Source: CAVZLD01 sp964522605 (GTDB lineage Bacteria > Planctomycetota > Planctomycetia > Pirellulales > Pirellulaceae). Taken from it: a stretch of DNA of 17,675 nucleotides. Below, piece after piece: positions 7,419 to 15,184 of this stretch. The notes under the pieces were generated by a model that had not been told where the DNA came from, did no database searches, and saw only the letters and a list, made by a program, of their open reading frames with translations. Where the stretch lies: positions 1 through 17,675 of the forward strand of contig CAZFWV010000120.1 in NCBI GenBank assembly GCA_964522605.1, given 5' to 3'. The first letter of the stretch is position 1. Each line of letters begins with the position of its first letter. A program made the position numbers and the translations under genes.

Positions 7419-9491
7419 ATGAAAACGAGTCGTGCTCTTGTATGTGTTTTTCTGGTCGGGACACTCCACATTTCCGCCATCCAGGAAAATTGTGCTGAGG
7501 CTGATCAGAAAGTCCTGCTGAAGATGGCAGAGTCGCGACTGCGAGCCATTTACGATCGAGATGAATTTCGCGCGAGACAATTTCGTGCAGATTGGCTTCC
7601 GGACAGTTCCGGGTACACGACCATGGAATCATTGGGCCAGGGAGACAAAGACGTTCTGGTGCGCTATGACGTAGCGAGCGGTGCGCGTACCCTGCTTGAG
7701 GCACTGCCTGAGGAACCTTCCGGCAGGTCCGGAAGTGTTTCGCCCAATGGACAGAGCGTGTTATTTGTCGACGACGGCGATCTGTACGTGCGCGACCTGA
7801 AACGCGATCAGAGGATTCGTCTGACCAGTAAGCCAGGCAACAATGCGGTCTCGCACGGAAGGGCAGTCTGGAGTCCCGACGGGAGGTGGGTTGCCTTTGT
7901 CCAGTCGGACGAATCTGAAGTGCGACTCCGGCCGTTTCTCGTTCCGGGCGATCCGACTTATCCAGAGGTTCGAGAAGTCCGATTCGCTCGAGTGGGCGAA
8001 GCCATACCGAAACTGCGAGTCGGTGTCGTTGAGGCCCAGGGGAACGAGACTCGCTGGCTCTCGATTCCCATTCCAGCGGAAGGTTTCTATTTGGGGCAGG
8101 TTGAATGGGCTGGCAATTCGCATGATTTGCTGGTCGAGAAGCTAAGTCGATTTCGGAACGAGCGCGAGTTTCTGCTGGCTGACATCCGCACCGGGACGAT
8201 TCGACGCATTTTTCATGAATCCGACCCGGCCTGGGTCGTCGCCAGCTATGGTACCAACTCCGGTCTCACTTGGATTCGGGACGGCCAAGCGTTCATTGTT
8301 TTGAGCGAGAAGGATGGTTGGCGTCATGCTTATGTCTACTCGCGCGACGGACAGGAGATCTCCCTGCTGACACCCGATCCGTATGACATCATTGAACGCG
8401 CCGTCGTGGATGAGGCGGGAGGCTGGTTCTACTACTACGCATCACCCGAAAACGCAACGCAGAAGTACCTTCACCGGGCACGTCTCGACGGAACAGCCAA
8501 GACCGAGCGAGTGACGCCTGAGAACCAGCCTGGTACGCATGAATATGAGTTTTCTCCGGATGCGAGATGGGCCTTCCATACCTACTCGACGTTCGACATG
8601 CCTCCGGTGACGGAACTCGTAGACCTTCCCGATCATCGAGTTATTCGCGTGCTGGAGGACAATCGAGAGCTGCGCACGAAGATGGAGGCATTGATTACTC
8701 AGCCAACGGAGTTCTTCCAGATCGAAATCGGTGACGACACGGTCCTCGATGCTTGGATGATCAAGCCAAGTGATTTCGATCCCTCAAAGAAATACCCGGT
8801 TCTCGTCTATGTTTACGGAGAACCCCACGCGCAGACGGTGCTCGACGCGTGGGCAAAGGTCCATGCCGACTACCATCGACTAATTGCTGATCTCGGTTAT
8901 CTGGTTGTTTCATTTGACAACCGGGGCACGCCCGCGCCGAAAGGGGCCGAGTGGCGGCGGGCGATTTTTGGCAGCCTCGGTCCGCTCTCAACCGAAGAGC
9001 AGGCGGCAAGCGTCAATGAACTGGCGCGTAACCGATCGTACGTCGATCTGTCTCGAGTCGGGATATGGGGTTGGAGTGGAGGCGGTTCGAACACGCTGAA
9101 TGCAATGTTCCGTAAACCGGACCTCTATCACGTCGGGATCGCGGTGGCCCCCAAACCTCAGCCTCATCTCTACAATGCGTGGTTCCAGGAAATCTATATG
9201 GAGACCCCTCAGACGAACCCGGACGGGTACGACCGCGCCGCTCCGATCAATTTCGCTGAAGGCCTCCGAGGCAACCTTTTAATCATTCACGGTACGGGGG
9301 AAACCAACACGCATCTTCAGATTACCGAAGGCCTGGTCGACCGTTTGATCGAATTGGGCAAGCCTTTCGATTACATGGCGTATCCCAACCGAGATCACGG
9401 ACTTCGGGAAGGTCGCGGTACATCAGTGCACTTGCGCTTGCTCATGGCGCGGTACCTCATCGAACATCTTCCACCGGGACCACGCGATTGA
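7419..9491 (+). CDS. S9 family (DPP-IV-like) serine peptidase with altered active-site motifs
   Basis: The chosen ATG gives 690 residues, with GCGGAG (7405-7410) 8 nt before it; a TTG 21 nt upstream is in frame but less likely. A signal peptide (hydrophobic 6-20, possible cleavage near NCA-EA) is followed by an eight-bladed beta-propeller of DPPIV_N type (about 40-425; SEKDGWRHAYVY at 296-307). The alpha/beta-hydrolase domain follows (about 430-685): VYGEPH (465-470), the nucleophile in GIWGWSGGG (548-556, S553) and the histidine in RDHG (658-661, H660). Two oddities are visible. The acid position reads HGTGETN, with Glu628 where DPP-IV has Asp708. The double-Glu loop (DWVYEEE) expected between LTSKPG (135-140) and WSPDG (151-155) is absent. 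The fold is certain, but dipeptidyl-peptidase activity is not. It may trim peptides by a different rule or act as another hydrolase. Confidence 0.85.
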   Translation: MKTSRALVCVFLVGTLHISAIQENCAEADQKVLLKMAESRLRAIYDRDEFRARQFRADWLPDSSGYTTMESLGQGDKDVLVRYDVASGARTLLEALPEEPSGRSGSVSPNGQSVLFVDDGDLYVRDLKRDQRIRLTSKPGNNAVSHGRAVWSPDGRWVAFVQSDESEVRLRPFLVPGDPTYPEVREVRFARVGEAIPKLRVGVVEAQGNETRWLSIPIPAEGFYLGQVEWAGNSHDLLVEKLSRFRNEREFLLADIRTGTIRRIFHESDPAWVVASYGTNSGLTWIRDGQAFIVLSEKDGWRHAYVYSRDGQEISLLTPDPYDIIERAVVDEAGGWFYYYASPENATQKYLHRARLDGTAKTERVTPENQPGTHEYEFSPDARWAFHTYSTFDMPPVTELVDLPDHRVIRVLEDNRELRTKMEALITQPTEFFQIEIGDDTVLDAWMIKPSDFDPSKKYPVLVYVYGEPHAQTVLDAWAKVHADYHRLIADLGYLVVSFDNRGTPAPKGAEWRRAIFGSLGPLSTEEQAASVNELARNRSYVDLSRVGIWGWSGGGSNTLNAMFRKPDLYHVGIAVAPKPQPHLYNAWFQEIYMETPQTNPDGYDRAAPINFAEGLRGNLLIIHGTGETNTHLQITEGLVDRLIELGKPFDYMAYPNRDHGLREGRGTSVHLRLLMARYLIEHLPPGPRD

Positions 9492-9634
9492 CCGCCGGCC
9501 AAGTCCATGATCCAGGACCACCAACCAGAGTTCCGCATGGGCGAGTTGGCATCGCCGACAAGAAATCATTATTGACAGCGTCGAATGGTTGGGGACTCAG
9601 CGTTTCCACCCGAACCCACGAACAAACACGAACA

Positions 9635-9765
9635 AAGACACAGACCTCGCCCGGGAAGAATGCGGGGACTGGGCTTTTTTGGGCGTCAGCCCAATGTGAA
9701 TCACTCACCCTATTGGCCACAGGATACCGCAGCCACCTATTCCCCCTTCGCGAGGTCTGTGTCTT
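9635..9765. repeat. Perfect 16-bp inverted repeat, arms 99 nt apart
   Basis: The left arm AAGACACAGACCTCGC (9635-9650) is the exact reverse complement of GCGAGGTCTGTGTCTT (9750-9765). Beyond the perfect arms, the inner flanks still match partially (ATTCTTCCCGG against ATTCCCCCTTC when both are read in the same orientation). This suggests two oppositely oriented, diverging copies of one longer element rather than a terminator. The spacing is too large for a simple hairpin. No transposase is nearby. Confidence 0.8.
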
Positions 9766-9794
9766 CCCAAACCCGTGTGTCTTCCCAAACCCGT
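9759..9794 (+). repeat. Perfect tandem duplication of an 18-bp unit
   Basis: GTGTCTTCCCAAACCCGT occurs at 9759-9776 and again directly at 9777-9794, followed by a further GT. The first copy begins inside the right arm of the inverted repeat at 9750-9765. The unit is a multiple of three, so a spurious open frame continues through it. Confidence 0.9.
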
Positions 9795-9842
9795 GTCGTG
9801 CTGAGCCGGCCGACCAAATAAGCTGAAAAAATTGGAATCAAC

Positions 9843-11270
9843 ATGCGTCGCTTCTTTCATTCCCTGATCGGTCTGTCGATCCTTTTCGGTCAACTCCTTC
9901 ACGGCGCGGCGCCGGAAACGGACAGACATGTCATTCGTGTAATCATCAGCAGTCAAGATGGCTCCCGCAGTCTATTGGAGGAAACCCCCAAATCGTGGGA
10001 GACCGTGCACCCAACGGAAGCACCTGTCATTCTGGTTGATCTGACGAAGAAGCGGCAGTCACTCCTGGGATTAGGGGCATCTTTTGATCACGCGACTTGC
10101 GAGAATCTCTTCAAGCTAACGCCCGAGAAGCGAGCTGATGTTCTCGAGAAGCTTTTTGGCCGGGAGGCCGGCATTGGCATGAATCTGATGCGCGTCTGCA
10201 TCGGCACGTCCGACTTTGTCAGAGAAGAATACTACACGTACGATGATTTGGCCGAAGGAGAAACGGATCCGGAGCTGGCGAAATTCTCCATCGACAAAGA
10301 CCGGGCCTACGTCTTGCCGATCATCAAACTTGCACAGCAAAAGAATCCGAATCTACTGCTGTTTGCCTCGCCCTGGAGTCCGCCGGCGTGGATGAAGACG
10401 TCGAGCAAACTCGGTACCGGCCGGGTCATGCCGAAGTTCTACCCCGCTTTCGCAGAATATCTGCTCAAGTTCATCCAGGCCTACGAAGCCGAAGGCTTAC
10501 CCATCTATGCGATCACTGTGCAGAACGAACCTCAGCATCAAGATGCGCGGTATCCAACCACACTTTGGTCGGCGACCGAGCAGCGCGACTTCATCCGGGA
10601 CCACCTGGGCCCATTGTTCGAACGGCAGAACATTCGTACCAAGATCTGGTGTTGGGACCACAATTGGAACCAAATCGACTTTCCTCGCACAATTCTTGCC
10701 GACGCGCAGGCCGCTCGGTACGTAGATGGCACCGGATTTCATCACTACGAAGGAAACGTAGAGGCGCAGTCCATCCTTGCGAGGGAATTCCCCGATAAGC
10801 ACATTTACTTCACGGAAGGCTCTGTGTTTCGAACGCGGGGCGCGCTGCGCCTGATTGACATCCTGCGGCATGGGTCGCGATCCTACAATGCTTGGGTCGT
10901 CATGCTCGATGAACATCGTAAGCCGAATCGCGGTCCGCACAGCGCCAGCGCAACGTGCGTCGAATTACTGGACGATCGGACTGTCCGATACAACTACGAC
11001 TACTATATGCAGGGGCAATTCATGAAGTACATCCAGCGCGATGCGGTGCGATTGGAAACTCCGCAACTGGAGTTGCACGGATTCGGGCATGTGGCGTTCA
11101 TCAACCCGAATGGACAAGTCGTCCTTGTAGCGGCAAACGCACGTCGTGATCCGCAAACTTTCGCGATACAGTGCGGTAATTGGATGTTCGAGGCTGATTT
11201 GCCGGCAGAGAGCGTGGCAACATACTTGTATGATGCGACACCCAATGTGTTTGGACAGATCAACCGCTAA
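9843..11270 (+). CDS. Glycoside hydrolase family 30 beta-glycosidase (glucosylceramidase-like), exported
   Basis: This is a 475-residue protein. The signal peptide MRRFFHSLIGLSILFGQLLHGAA is cleaved near residue 23. No strong ribosome binding site precedes the ATG. The catalytic (beta/alpha)8 barrel of GH30 covers about 70-385, with QSLLGLGASFDHATC (72-86), GMNLMRVCIGTSDF (112-125), SPWSPPAWMKTS (176-187), the acid/base in TVQNEP (E229) and the nucleophile in YFTEGS (E325). The C-terminal beta-sandwich common to GH30 follows (about 390-470). Spacing between the two glutamates and the WSPPAWMK block resemble subfamily 1, which includes human GBA1 and bacterial beta-glucosidases, more than the xylanase subfamily 8. 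Likely substrates are terminal beta-glucosides or similar glycosides outside the cytoplasm; glycolipid cleavage is only a family-level guess. The stop codon lies 22 nt from the serine hydrolase gene, so the two may be cotranscribed. Confidence 0.9.
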   Translation: MRRFFHSLIGLSILFGQLLHGAAPETDRHVIRVIISSQDGSRSLLEETPKSWETVHPTEAPVILVDLTKKRQSLLGLGASFDHATCENLFKLTPEKRADVLEKLFGREAGIGMNLMRVCIGTSDFVREEYYTYDDLAEGETDPELAKFSIDKDRAYVLPIIKLAQQKNPNLLLFASPWSPPAWMKTSSKLGTGRVMPKFYPAFAEYLLKFIQAYEAEGLPIYAITVQNEPQHQDARYPTTLWSATEQRDFIRDHLGPLFERQNIRTKIWCWDHNWNQIDFPRTILADAQAARYVDGTGFHHYEGNVEAQSILAREFPDKHIYFTEGSVFRTRGALRLIDILRHGSRSYNAWVVMLDEHRKPNRGPHSASATCVELLDDRTVRYNYDYYMQGQFMKYIQRDAVRLETPQLELHGFGHVAFINPNGQVVLVAANARRDPQTFAIQCGNWMFEADLPAESVATYLYDATPNVFGQINR

Positions 11271-11292
11271 TTGACCTGCTGGCGATCTAATT

Positions 11293-12627
11293 ATGAATGA
11301 TGTCCGAGATTCATCCGAAAGCTTGCGTACTTCGGCAGGGCTTGTCCTTGCGGTTGCGATCAGCCTGGCCGTTCCTCCCCACGTGGCACTGTCGCGTGCG
11401 ACGGATGCCGAACTTGAACCAACGAGCGTCCAGCGGGCGCGCGATGGACTGCGCCAGGCCGTAGCCGAAGGGAAAGTCGCCGGCGCGATCCACTTGGTCG
11501 GACAGAACGGCCGAGTTCTGATGCTGGAAACTGCGGGTTACGCGGACTTGGAATCCAAGGCGCCGATGACCGCCAAATCGCTCCTGCGAATCTACTCGAT
11601 GAGCAAGCCCATAACATCCGTGGCCGCGATGATGCTCTATGAACAAGGGAAATTCGAACTGGATGATCCGGTGACCCGGTTCCTGCCCGCCTTTAGAAGC
11701 GCGATTGTGCTCGAGATGGCCGAGGGCGCATCCCATCAGGTTCGTCCGCATCGCCCGATCACGGTCCGCGACGTATTGCGGCATACAACTGGCTACAGCT
11801 ACGGCGACGAATCGGTGGTGCGTGCGTTCTACGAGCGGGAAGGATTGCGGTACTGGGGTCCGTCCGAGCTATTCCCTCCGAGAATGACGGTCGCCAAGGC
11901 CTCTGAATCGCTCGCTCGCATTCCCGCCTTGCACCATCCGGGCGAGCGATTCACCTACGGTTTCAACACAGACTTGCTCGGTCGATTGATCGAGATCTGG
12001 TCCGGTGAACCATTGGATCGCTTTCTGCGACATGCCCTGTTTGAACCGCTGGAAATGGTTGACACCGGGTTCACCGTGCCGGTTACAGCGCGTGCTCGCT
12101 TCACTTCCTGTTACACGCGACGCGACAACGTCCTGGCGGTCGAAGATCCCGCGTCAACAAGCCCCTTCCATCGAGGATTCGAATTCCTCTCGGGTGGTGG
12201 TGGGCTAGTATCGACTGTGCGTGACTACGCCAACTTCTGCCAGATGCTGGTAGATGATGGCGAGTTCGGCGACCATCGCCTGCTCAAGGAACGCACGCTA
12301 CGGATGATGTTCACCGATCAGCTCCAAGAAGCAGACGCCGAATCCAGATTCGGCTTAGGTTTTGGGATCGATAAAGTGGAGGTGAGCTTGGGCGGACAAA
12401 CGCGTGCCGTAACGCGTCTCCGCTGGGGCGGTTATGCCAGTACGGAGTTCGAGATCGTTCCGCAATTGAATCTCTTTCAGATCTTTGCTTTACAACAGGT
12501 GCCATATCATGACGAACTGGCCAAGCAACAGTTCGCGATCCTCCGCACTGGATTGACGTTTCCCACGGTCCTTGACAAGACAACGCCCGATGCCGCTTCG
12601 GAAACCCGACCGCCGCTCCAACAGTAA
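11293..12627 (+). CDS. Class C beta-lactamase-like serine hydrolase (EstB/penicillin-binding esterase type), exported
   Basis: This 444-residue protein has a hydrophobic export segment at about 14-33. It has the beta-lactamase/PBP4-like fold: the nucleophile motif SxxK is S102-M-S-K105 inside RIYSMSKPITSVAAMMLYEQGK; the second motif is the FTYGFNTDLLGRLIE block near 221-235; and the third is the RWGGYAST block near 377-384, replacing the KTG of true beta-lactamases. Motifs DVLRHTTGYSYGD and FLSGGGGLVSTVRDYANF are typical of the esterase/D-aminopeptidase-like members. Such proteins usually hydrolyse esters or D-amino-acid bonds rather than antibiotics, so a resistance call is not justified. 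The gene sits 22 nt after the GH30 gene and ends in tandem in-frame stops (TAA TAG). It may deacylate glycosides processed by its neighbour, but that is speculation. Confidence 0.85.
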   Translation: MNDVRDSSESLRTSAGLVLAVAISLAVPPHVALSRATDAELEPTSVQRARDGLRQAVAEGKVAGAIHLVGQNGRVLMLETAGYADLESKAPMTAKSLLRIYSMSKPITSVAAMMLYEQGKFELDDPVTRFLPAFRSAIVLEMAEGASHQVRPHRPITVRDVLRHTTGYSYGDESVVRAFYEREGLRYWGPSELFPPRMTVAKASESLARIPALHHPGERFTYGFNTDLLGRLIEIWSGEPLDRFLRHALFEPLEMVDTGFTVPVTARARFTSCYTRRDNVLAVEDPASTSPFHRGFEFLSGGGGLVSTVRDYANFCQMLVDDGEFGDHRLLKERTLRMMFTDQLQEADAESRFGLGFGIDKVEVSLGGQTRAVTRLRWGGYASTEFEIVPQLNLFQIFALQQVPYHDELAKQQFAILRTGLTFPTVLDKTTPDAASETRPPLQQ

Positions 12628-12696
12628 TAGCGCGGTACGGACAGGTGCTAGGTCGTGTATCGCTGGTCTGTCGCAGGTGTCGACAGAGGGGCTATC

Positions 12697-12725
12697 TTCA
12701 CGTACTTCATTCGCGAAGCTACGAT
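12697..12725 (+). promoter_or_regulatory. Weak promoter-like sequence ahead of the redox cassette
   Basis: TTCACG (12697-12702), a 17-nt spacer and TACGAT (12720-12725) lie 34 nt before the apbE start. Each hexamer matches the sigma-70 consensus at four of six positions. It is the best candidate in the 132-nt gap, but chance is a real alternative. Confidence 0.25.
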
Positions 12726-12747
12726 AGAGCTTCCTGGATCAATACGT

Positions 12748-12753
12748 AAGGAG
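12748..12753 (+). promoter_or_regulatory. Ribosome binding site of the apbE-like gene
   Basis: AAGGAG lies 6 nt before the ATG at 12760. It fixes the start at the Met that opens a twin-arginine signal peptide, although the frame is open from a GTG at 12655. Confidence 0.8.
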
Positions 12754-12759
12754 CTTCGG

Positions 12760-13806
12760 ATGAGGCACATCAACCGTCGACGATTCTTGCGCTGTGTGGG
12801 TGGAGTGGGGACTGTGGCAGGATTGTCTGCGGGCAGACTACTGCAATCGAGTTGGGCCCAAGAAAAGGAGGCGACAACGTCGTCAAATGCAGGCGTGTCT
12901 GACCTTCGATCCGTGACACGCAACTCGCGAGCGTTGGGAGCAATGGTTGCGATCACGGTGCTGCATCACAACGAATCAAACGCACGTCCTGCAATTGATG
13001 CGGCCTTTTCAGAACTGGAGCAAATCGAGGCTTGCCTGAGCCTTTACCGACCAGACAGTCAAGTTTCGCGACTAAACCGCCGTCGAGAGCTCACTGACCC
13101 AGATCCCCGCCTGATACGCTTGCTGCAAGTTGCACAAGATACATCGGAACGGACGGAAGGGGCATTTGACATCACCGTGCAGCCACTCTGGGAGTTATTC
13201 TCGAAAACACAGAAAGCTGGTCACCTGCCGTCGGAGAGCGACGTCGAGATTGCGCGCAGGAAGGTGGATTGGAGGCGGGTCAAATTTGATCGCGATCGCG
13301 TCTGGCTCCAGGGCGAGGGAACCAAGATTACGTTAAACGGGCTGGCGCAGGGATTCGCAGCCGATCGAGTCCAGGAAGTCTTGCAGCATCACGGGATCGA
13401 GCATGCGTTGATCGATACCGGGGAGATCTGCACACTCGGAAATCGTTCGCCGCACGAAGGGTGGACAATTGGAATTCAGCATCCTCGCAATGAGGAGGCC
13501 TATGTCTCACTTGCAGAGTTGGCTGGCCGATGTCTCGCCACCTCAGGTGATTATGCGACGACATTTACGCCGGATCGCCGTCATCACCATTTATTCAACC
13601 CGCTTACCGGTCATTCGCCAGCGGAATTCTCGAGTGTATCGATCGCCGCCGAAACGGGCCTGACCGCGGACGTGCTGTCGACGGCGTTATTTGTAATGGG
13701 GAGTGATCGTGGAATGGCGTTTCTTGGTGAGTTCGCAGAGGCGGACGCATTCGTGGTTTTGAAAAACGGACAGACAATTAAGACTCCCGGTTTCCCCGTT
13801 GTTTAG
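12760..13806 (+). CDS. apbE: FAD:protein FMN transferase (ApbE family), Tat-exported
   Basis: This 348-residue enzyme attaches FMN from FAD covalently to a Ser/Thr of FMN-binding domains outside the cytoplasm. The N-terminus RRRFLRCVGGVGTVAG (6-21) is a twin-arginine signal, with likely cleavage near SWA-QE. Family blocks visible are LSLYRPDSQVSRLN (93-106), TEGAFDITVQPLWELF (132-147), LNGLAQGFAADRV (192-204), DTGEI (219-223), TSGDYATTF (261-269), HHHLFNPLTG (275-284) and the metal-binding TADVLSTALFVMG (302-314, D304 and T308). The usual IAKG lysine is Gln197, a variant I associate with NosX-like ApbE proteins. The next gene, 25 nt on, encodes an FMN-binding domain with a flavinylation motif, which is the obvious substrate. 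This is the first gene of a probable three-gene operon. Confidence 0.92.
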   Translation: MRHINRRRFLRCVGGVGTVAGLSAGRLLQSSWAQEKEATTSSNAGVSDLRSVTRNSRALGAMVAITVLHHNESNARPAIDAAFSELEQIEACLSLYRPDSQVSRLNRRRELTDPDPRLIRLLQVAQDTSERTEGAFDITVQPLWELFSKTQKAGHLPSESDVEIARRKVDWRRVKFDRDRVWLQGEGTKITLNGLAQGFAADRVQEVLQHHGIEHALIDTGEICTLGNRSPHEGWTIGIQHPRNEEAYVSLAELAGRCLATSGDYATTFTPDRRHHHLFNPLTGHSPAEFSSVSIAAETGLTADVLSTALFVMGSDRGMAFLGEFAEADAFVVLKNGQTIKTPGFPVV

Positions 13807-13831
13807 CAACCTCGTGAAGAGGAAAGTCAAT

Positions 13832-15127
13832 ATGTCGAAGGCTTTCTGTTGTTCGGTCGTCGTCACGCTGTTTAGTTTCGCGGTGGCTTGCCCGGCTGAC
13901 GCGGAGGACCTCGTTGAGTTCCTGAGTGGCGCAAAGGCTCGCGGAACGGTTCGGGAGATTCGAAAGGCGGAGCAGCAACTCGACTTCGAGATTCAGATTG
14001 GCGGTCGCGAATTCCTTCGCACCTATACGTTTGACAAGATTCACGCCGTGACGATGAACGGCAAGAGACACGTTCTGAATCCGATCGACCAGGGACCAGC
14101 GGCCGCGGAAAGGCAGGGTTCTGGCAATGTCAGAAGCGAGGCAGAGGTCCTGAAGCTGATCGACACGTCTGGAAATACACCACCCGACTGGTTTGCTTCG
14201 ACACCGCTCGATTATCCGGAGACACTTCAGCTGGACTGGCCACTGAAACCTGTGGATGACGGCTGGGACAATCAGAGGAACTTCGGTCAATTCAAGTGGG
14301 ACATCATCAATCCCAACCCCGGCCGTTGGCGTTCGGGGGTGCGACTCATGCATGAGATCATGGCGCTTCACAAAGACAATCCGACCTTACTTCGACGCGA
14401 CATGCAGACGCTCGGCGAGATGTATTTCGAGCTCTTTCAGGATTACGCGCGAGCTGCATTTTGGCTCCGTCGAGCGGAGGTAGAACTTCCCCAACCTCAG
14501 GCGATTCAACTGGCCGAATGTTATTGGCGACTGGGAAACAAGCAGATGGCAACCGAGATTCTCGATGCGCGTCGTTTGCCCATGAATGCCATCAAGCTGC
14601 TCGGTGAAATGGGCCAGACGGACCGCGCTGTCAGGCTGGCAGAGTCGTTCGCCAAAAGCTATCCAGATCGCGCTCACGAACCTTGTCTGCTTGCGGGTGA
14701 TGCGTGTCGCCGAGCCGGACGCTACGATCAGGCGATCCGCTTCTATCAGAAAGTATTGCAACTAGGTCAGGCACGGAATGAGGATTATCAACGGATCTAC
14801 GTGGGCCGGGCGCAGGACAGCATCGACGCAATGGAGTTGTTCGATCGGGCGGACGTTCGCAAGGTGGCGGACGGCGTATACCACGCATCGAGTACAGGCT
14901 ATAACGGGGCGATCGAGGTTGAAGTAAAGGTTGCGAGTGGGAAGATCGAGGATCTGCGTGTTACGAGCCATAACGAGAAGCAGTTCTATGCCGCCCTAAC
15001 CGACACGCCGAATCAGATCATCAAGAAGCAGTCAGTTAAGCAGGTGGACGCGACGAGCCGTGCCACGATTACTTCCCAGGCGATCGTCAATGCCACCGCG
15101 AAGGCGCTCGCCAAGGGATCCCGCTGA
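13832..15127 (+). CDS. Exported protein with TPR-like helices and a C-terminal FMN-binding domain
   Basis: This 431-residue protein has AAGAGGA (13817-13823) 8 nt before the ATG; a TTG start overlapping apbE is less likely. The N-terminal signal ends at FAVACPADA-ED (24/25). C20 makes a poor lipobox, so a lipoprotein is possible but not favoured. Residues 26-82 form a small beta-rich domain (LVEFLSGAKARGTVREI...) resembling Sm/SHD1-like modules. About 165-330 is helical, with TPR character (NPTLLRRDMQTLGEMYFELFQDYARAAFWLRRAE; LLAGDACRRAGRYDQAIRFYQKVL). Residues 346-428 are an FMN_bind domain: DGVYHASSTGYNGAIEVEVKV, SHNE and VDATSRATITSQAI (405-418), where T412 is the expected attachment site for FMN. 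The consensus SGAT reads SRAT here. The likely role is a flavin electron carrier docking on a partner through its helical repeats. Confidence 0.85.
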   Translation: MSKAFCCSVVVTLFSFAVACPADAEDLVEFLSGAKARGTVREIRKAEQQLDFEIQIGGREFLRTYTFDKIHAVTMNGKRHVLNPIDQGPAAAERQGSGNVRSEAEVLKLIDTSGNTPPDWFASTPLDYPETLQLDWPLKPVDDGWDNQRNFGQFKWDIINPNPGRWRSGVRLMHEIMALHKDNPTLLRRDMQTLGEMYFELFQDYARAAFWLRRAEVELPQPQAIQLAECYWRLGNKQMATEILDARRLPMNAIKLLGEMGQTDRAVRLAESFAKSYPDRAHEPCLLAGDACRRAGRYDQAIRFYQKVLQLGQARNEDYQRIYVGRAQDSIDAMELFDRADVRKVADGVYHASSTGYNGAIEVEVKVASGKIEDLRVTSHNEKQFYAALTDTPNQIIKKQSVKQVDATSRATITSQAIVNATAKALAKGSR

Positions 15128-15184
15128 TCCCAGCACCCCCGAACGTGCATCCGCGGCTTCACCCGCCGCGTAATCGACTCGGGA

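Larger units (their letters stand above)
9492..9842. other. 351-nt intergenic region with repeats, no convincing gene
   Basis: Open frames exist on both strands, but they are low-complexity by-products of the repeats (for instance the translated pair VCVFPNPCVFPNPC) and have no ribosome binding site. The region contains a 16-bp inverted repeat, an 18-bp tandem repeat and a 5-bp hairpin at 9680-9693 (TGGGC-GTCA-GCCCA) preceded by six T. A TTGACA at 9572-9577 has no matching -10 box. The promoter of the GH30 gene should lie here but is not recognisable. The region looks like degenerate copies of a dispersed intergenic element. Confidence 0.55.

Noticed and set aside
9572..9600. TTGACA as a promoter -35 box
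   Set aside because: The hexamer is perfect, but the sequence 17 nt later (ACTCAG) is not a -10 box, and alternative spacings are no better.
9680..9693. 5-bp hairpin with a T-run as an intrinsic terminator
   Set aside because: The T-run lies before the stem on the + strand, and on the minus strand it would read as A. Neither orientation gives a terminator.
9488..9826. 112-residue plus-strand open frame in the intergenic gap
   Set aside because: It overlaps the S9 stop and runs through repeats. The translation is low-complexity with a repeated CVFPNP unit, and there is no ribosome binding site.
11293..12627. Antibiotic-resistance beta-lactamase
   Set aside because: The SxxK motif is present, but the KTG box is replaced by RWGG and the surrounding blocks fit the esterase/D-aminopeptidase-like group.
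13799..13831. TTG start giving the FMN protein an overlap with apbE
   Set aside because: The ATG at 13832 has a good ribosome binding site and directly opens the signal peptide. The TTG would add a charged stretch ahead of it.
13778..14371. 197-residue minus-strand open frame opposite apbE and the FMN protein
   Set aside because: No recognisable domain, and it is fully antisense to the strongly supported TPR-FMN gene.
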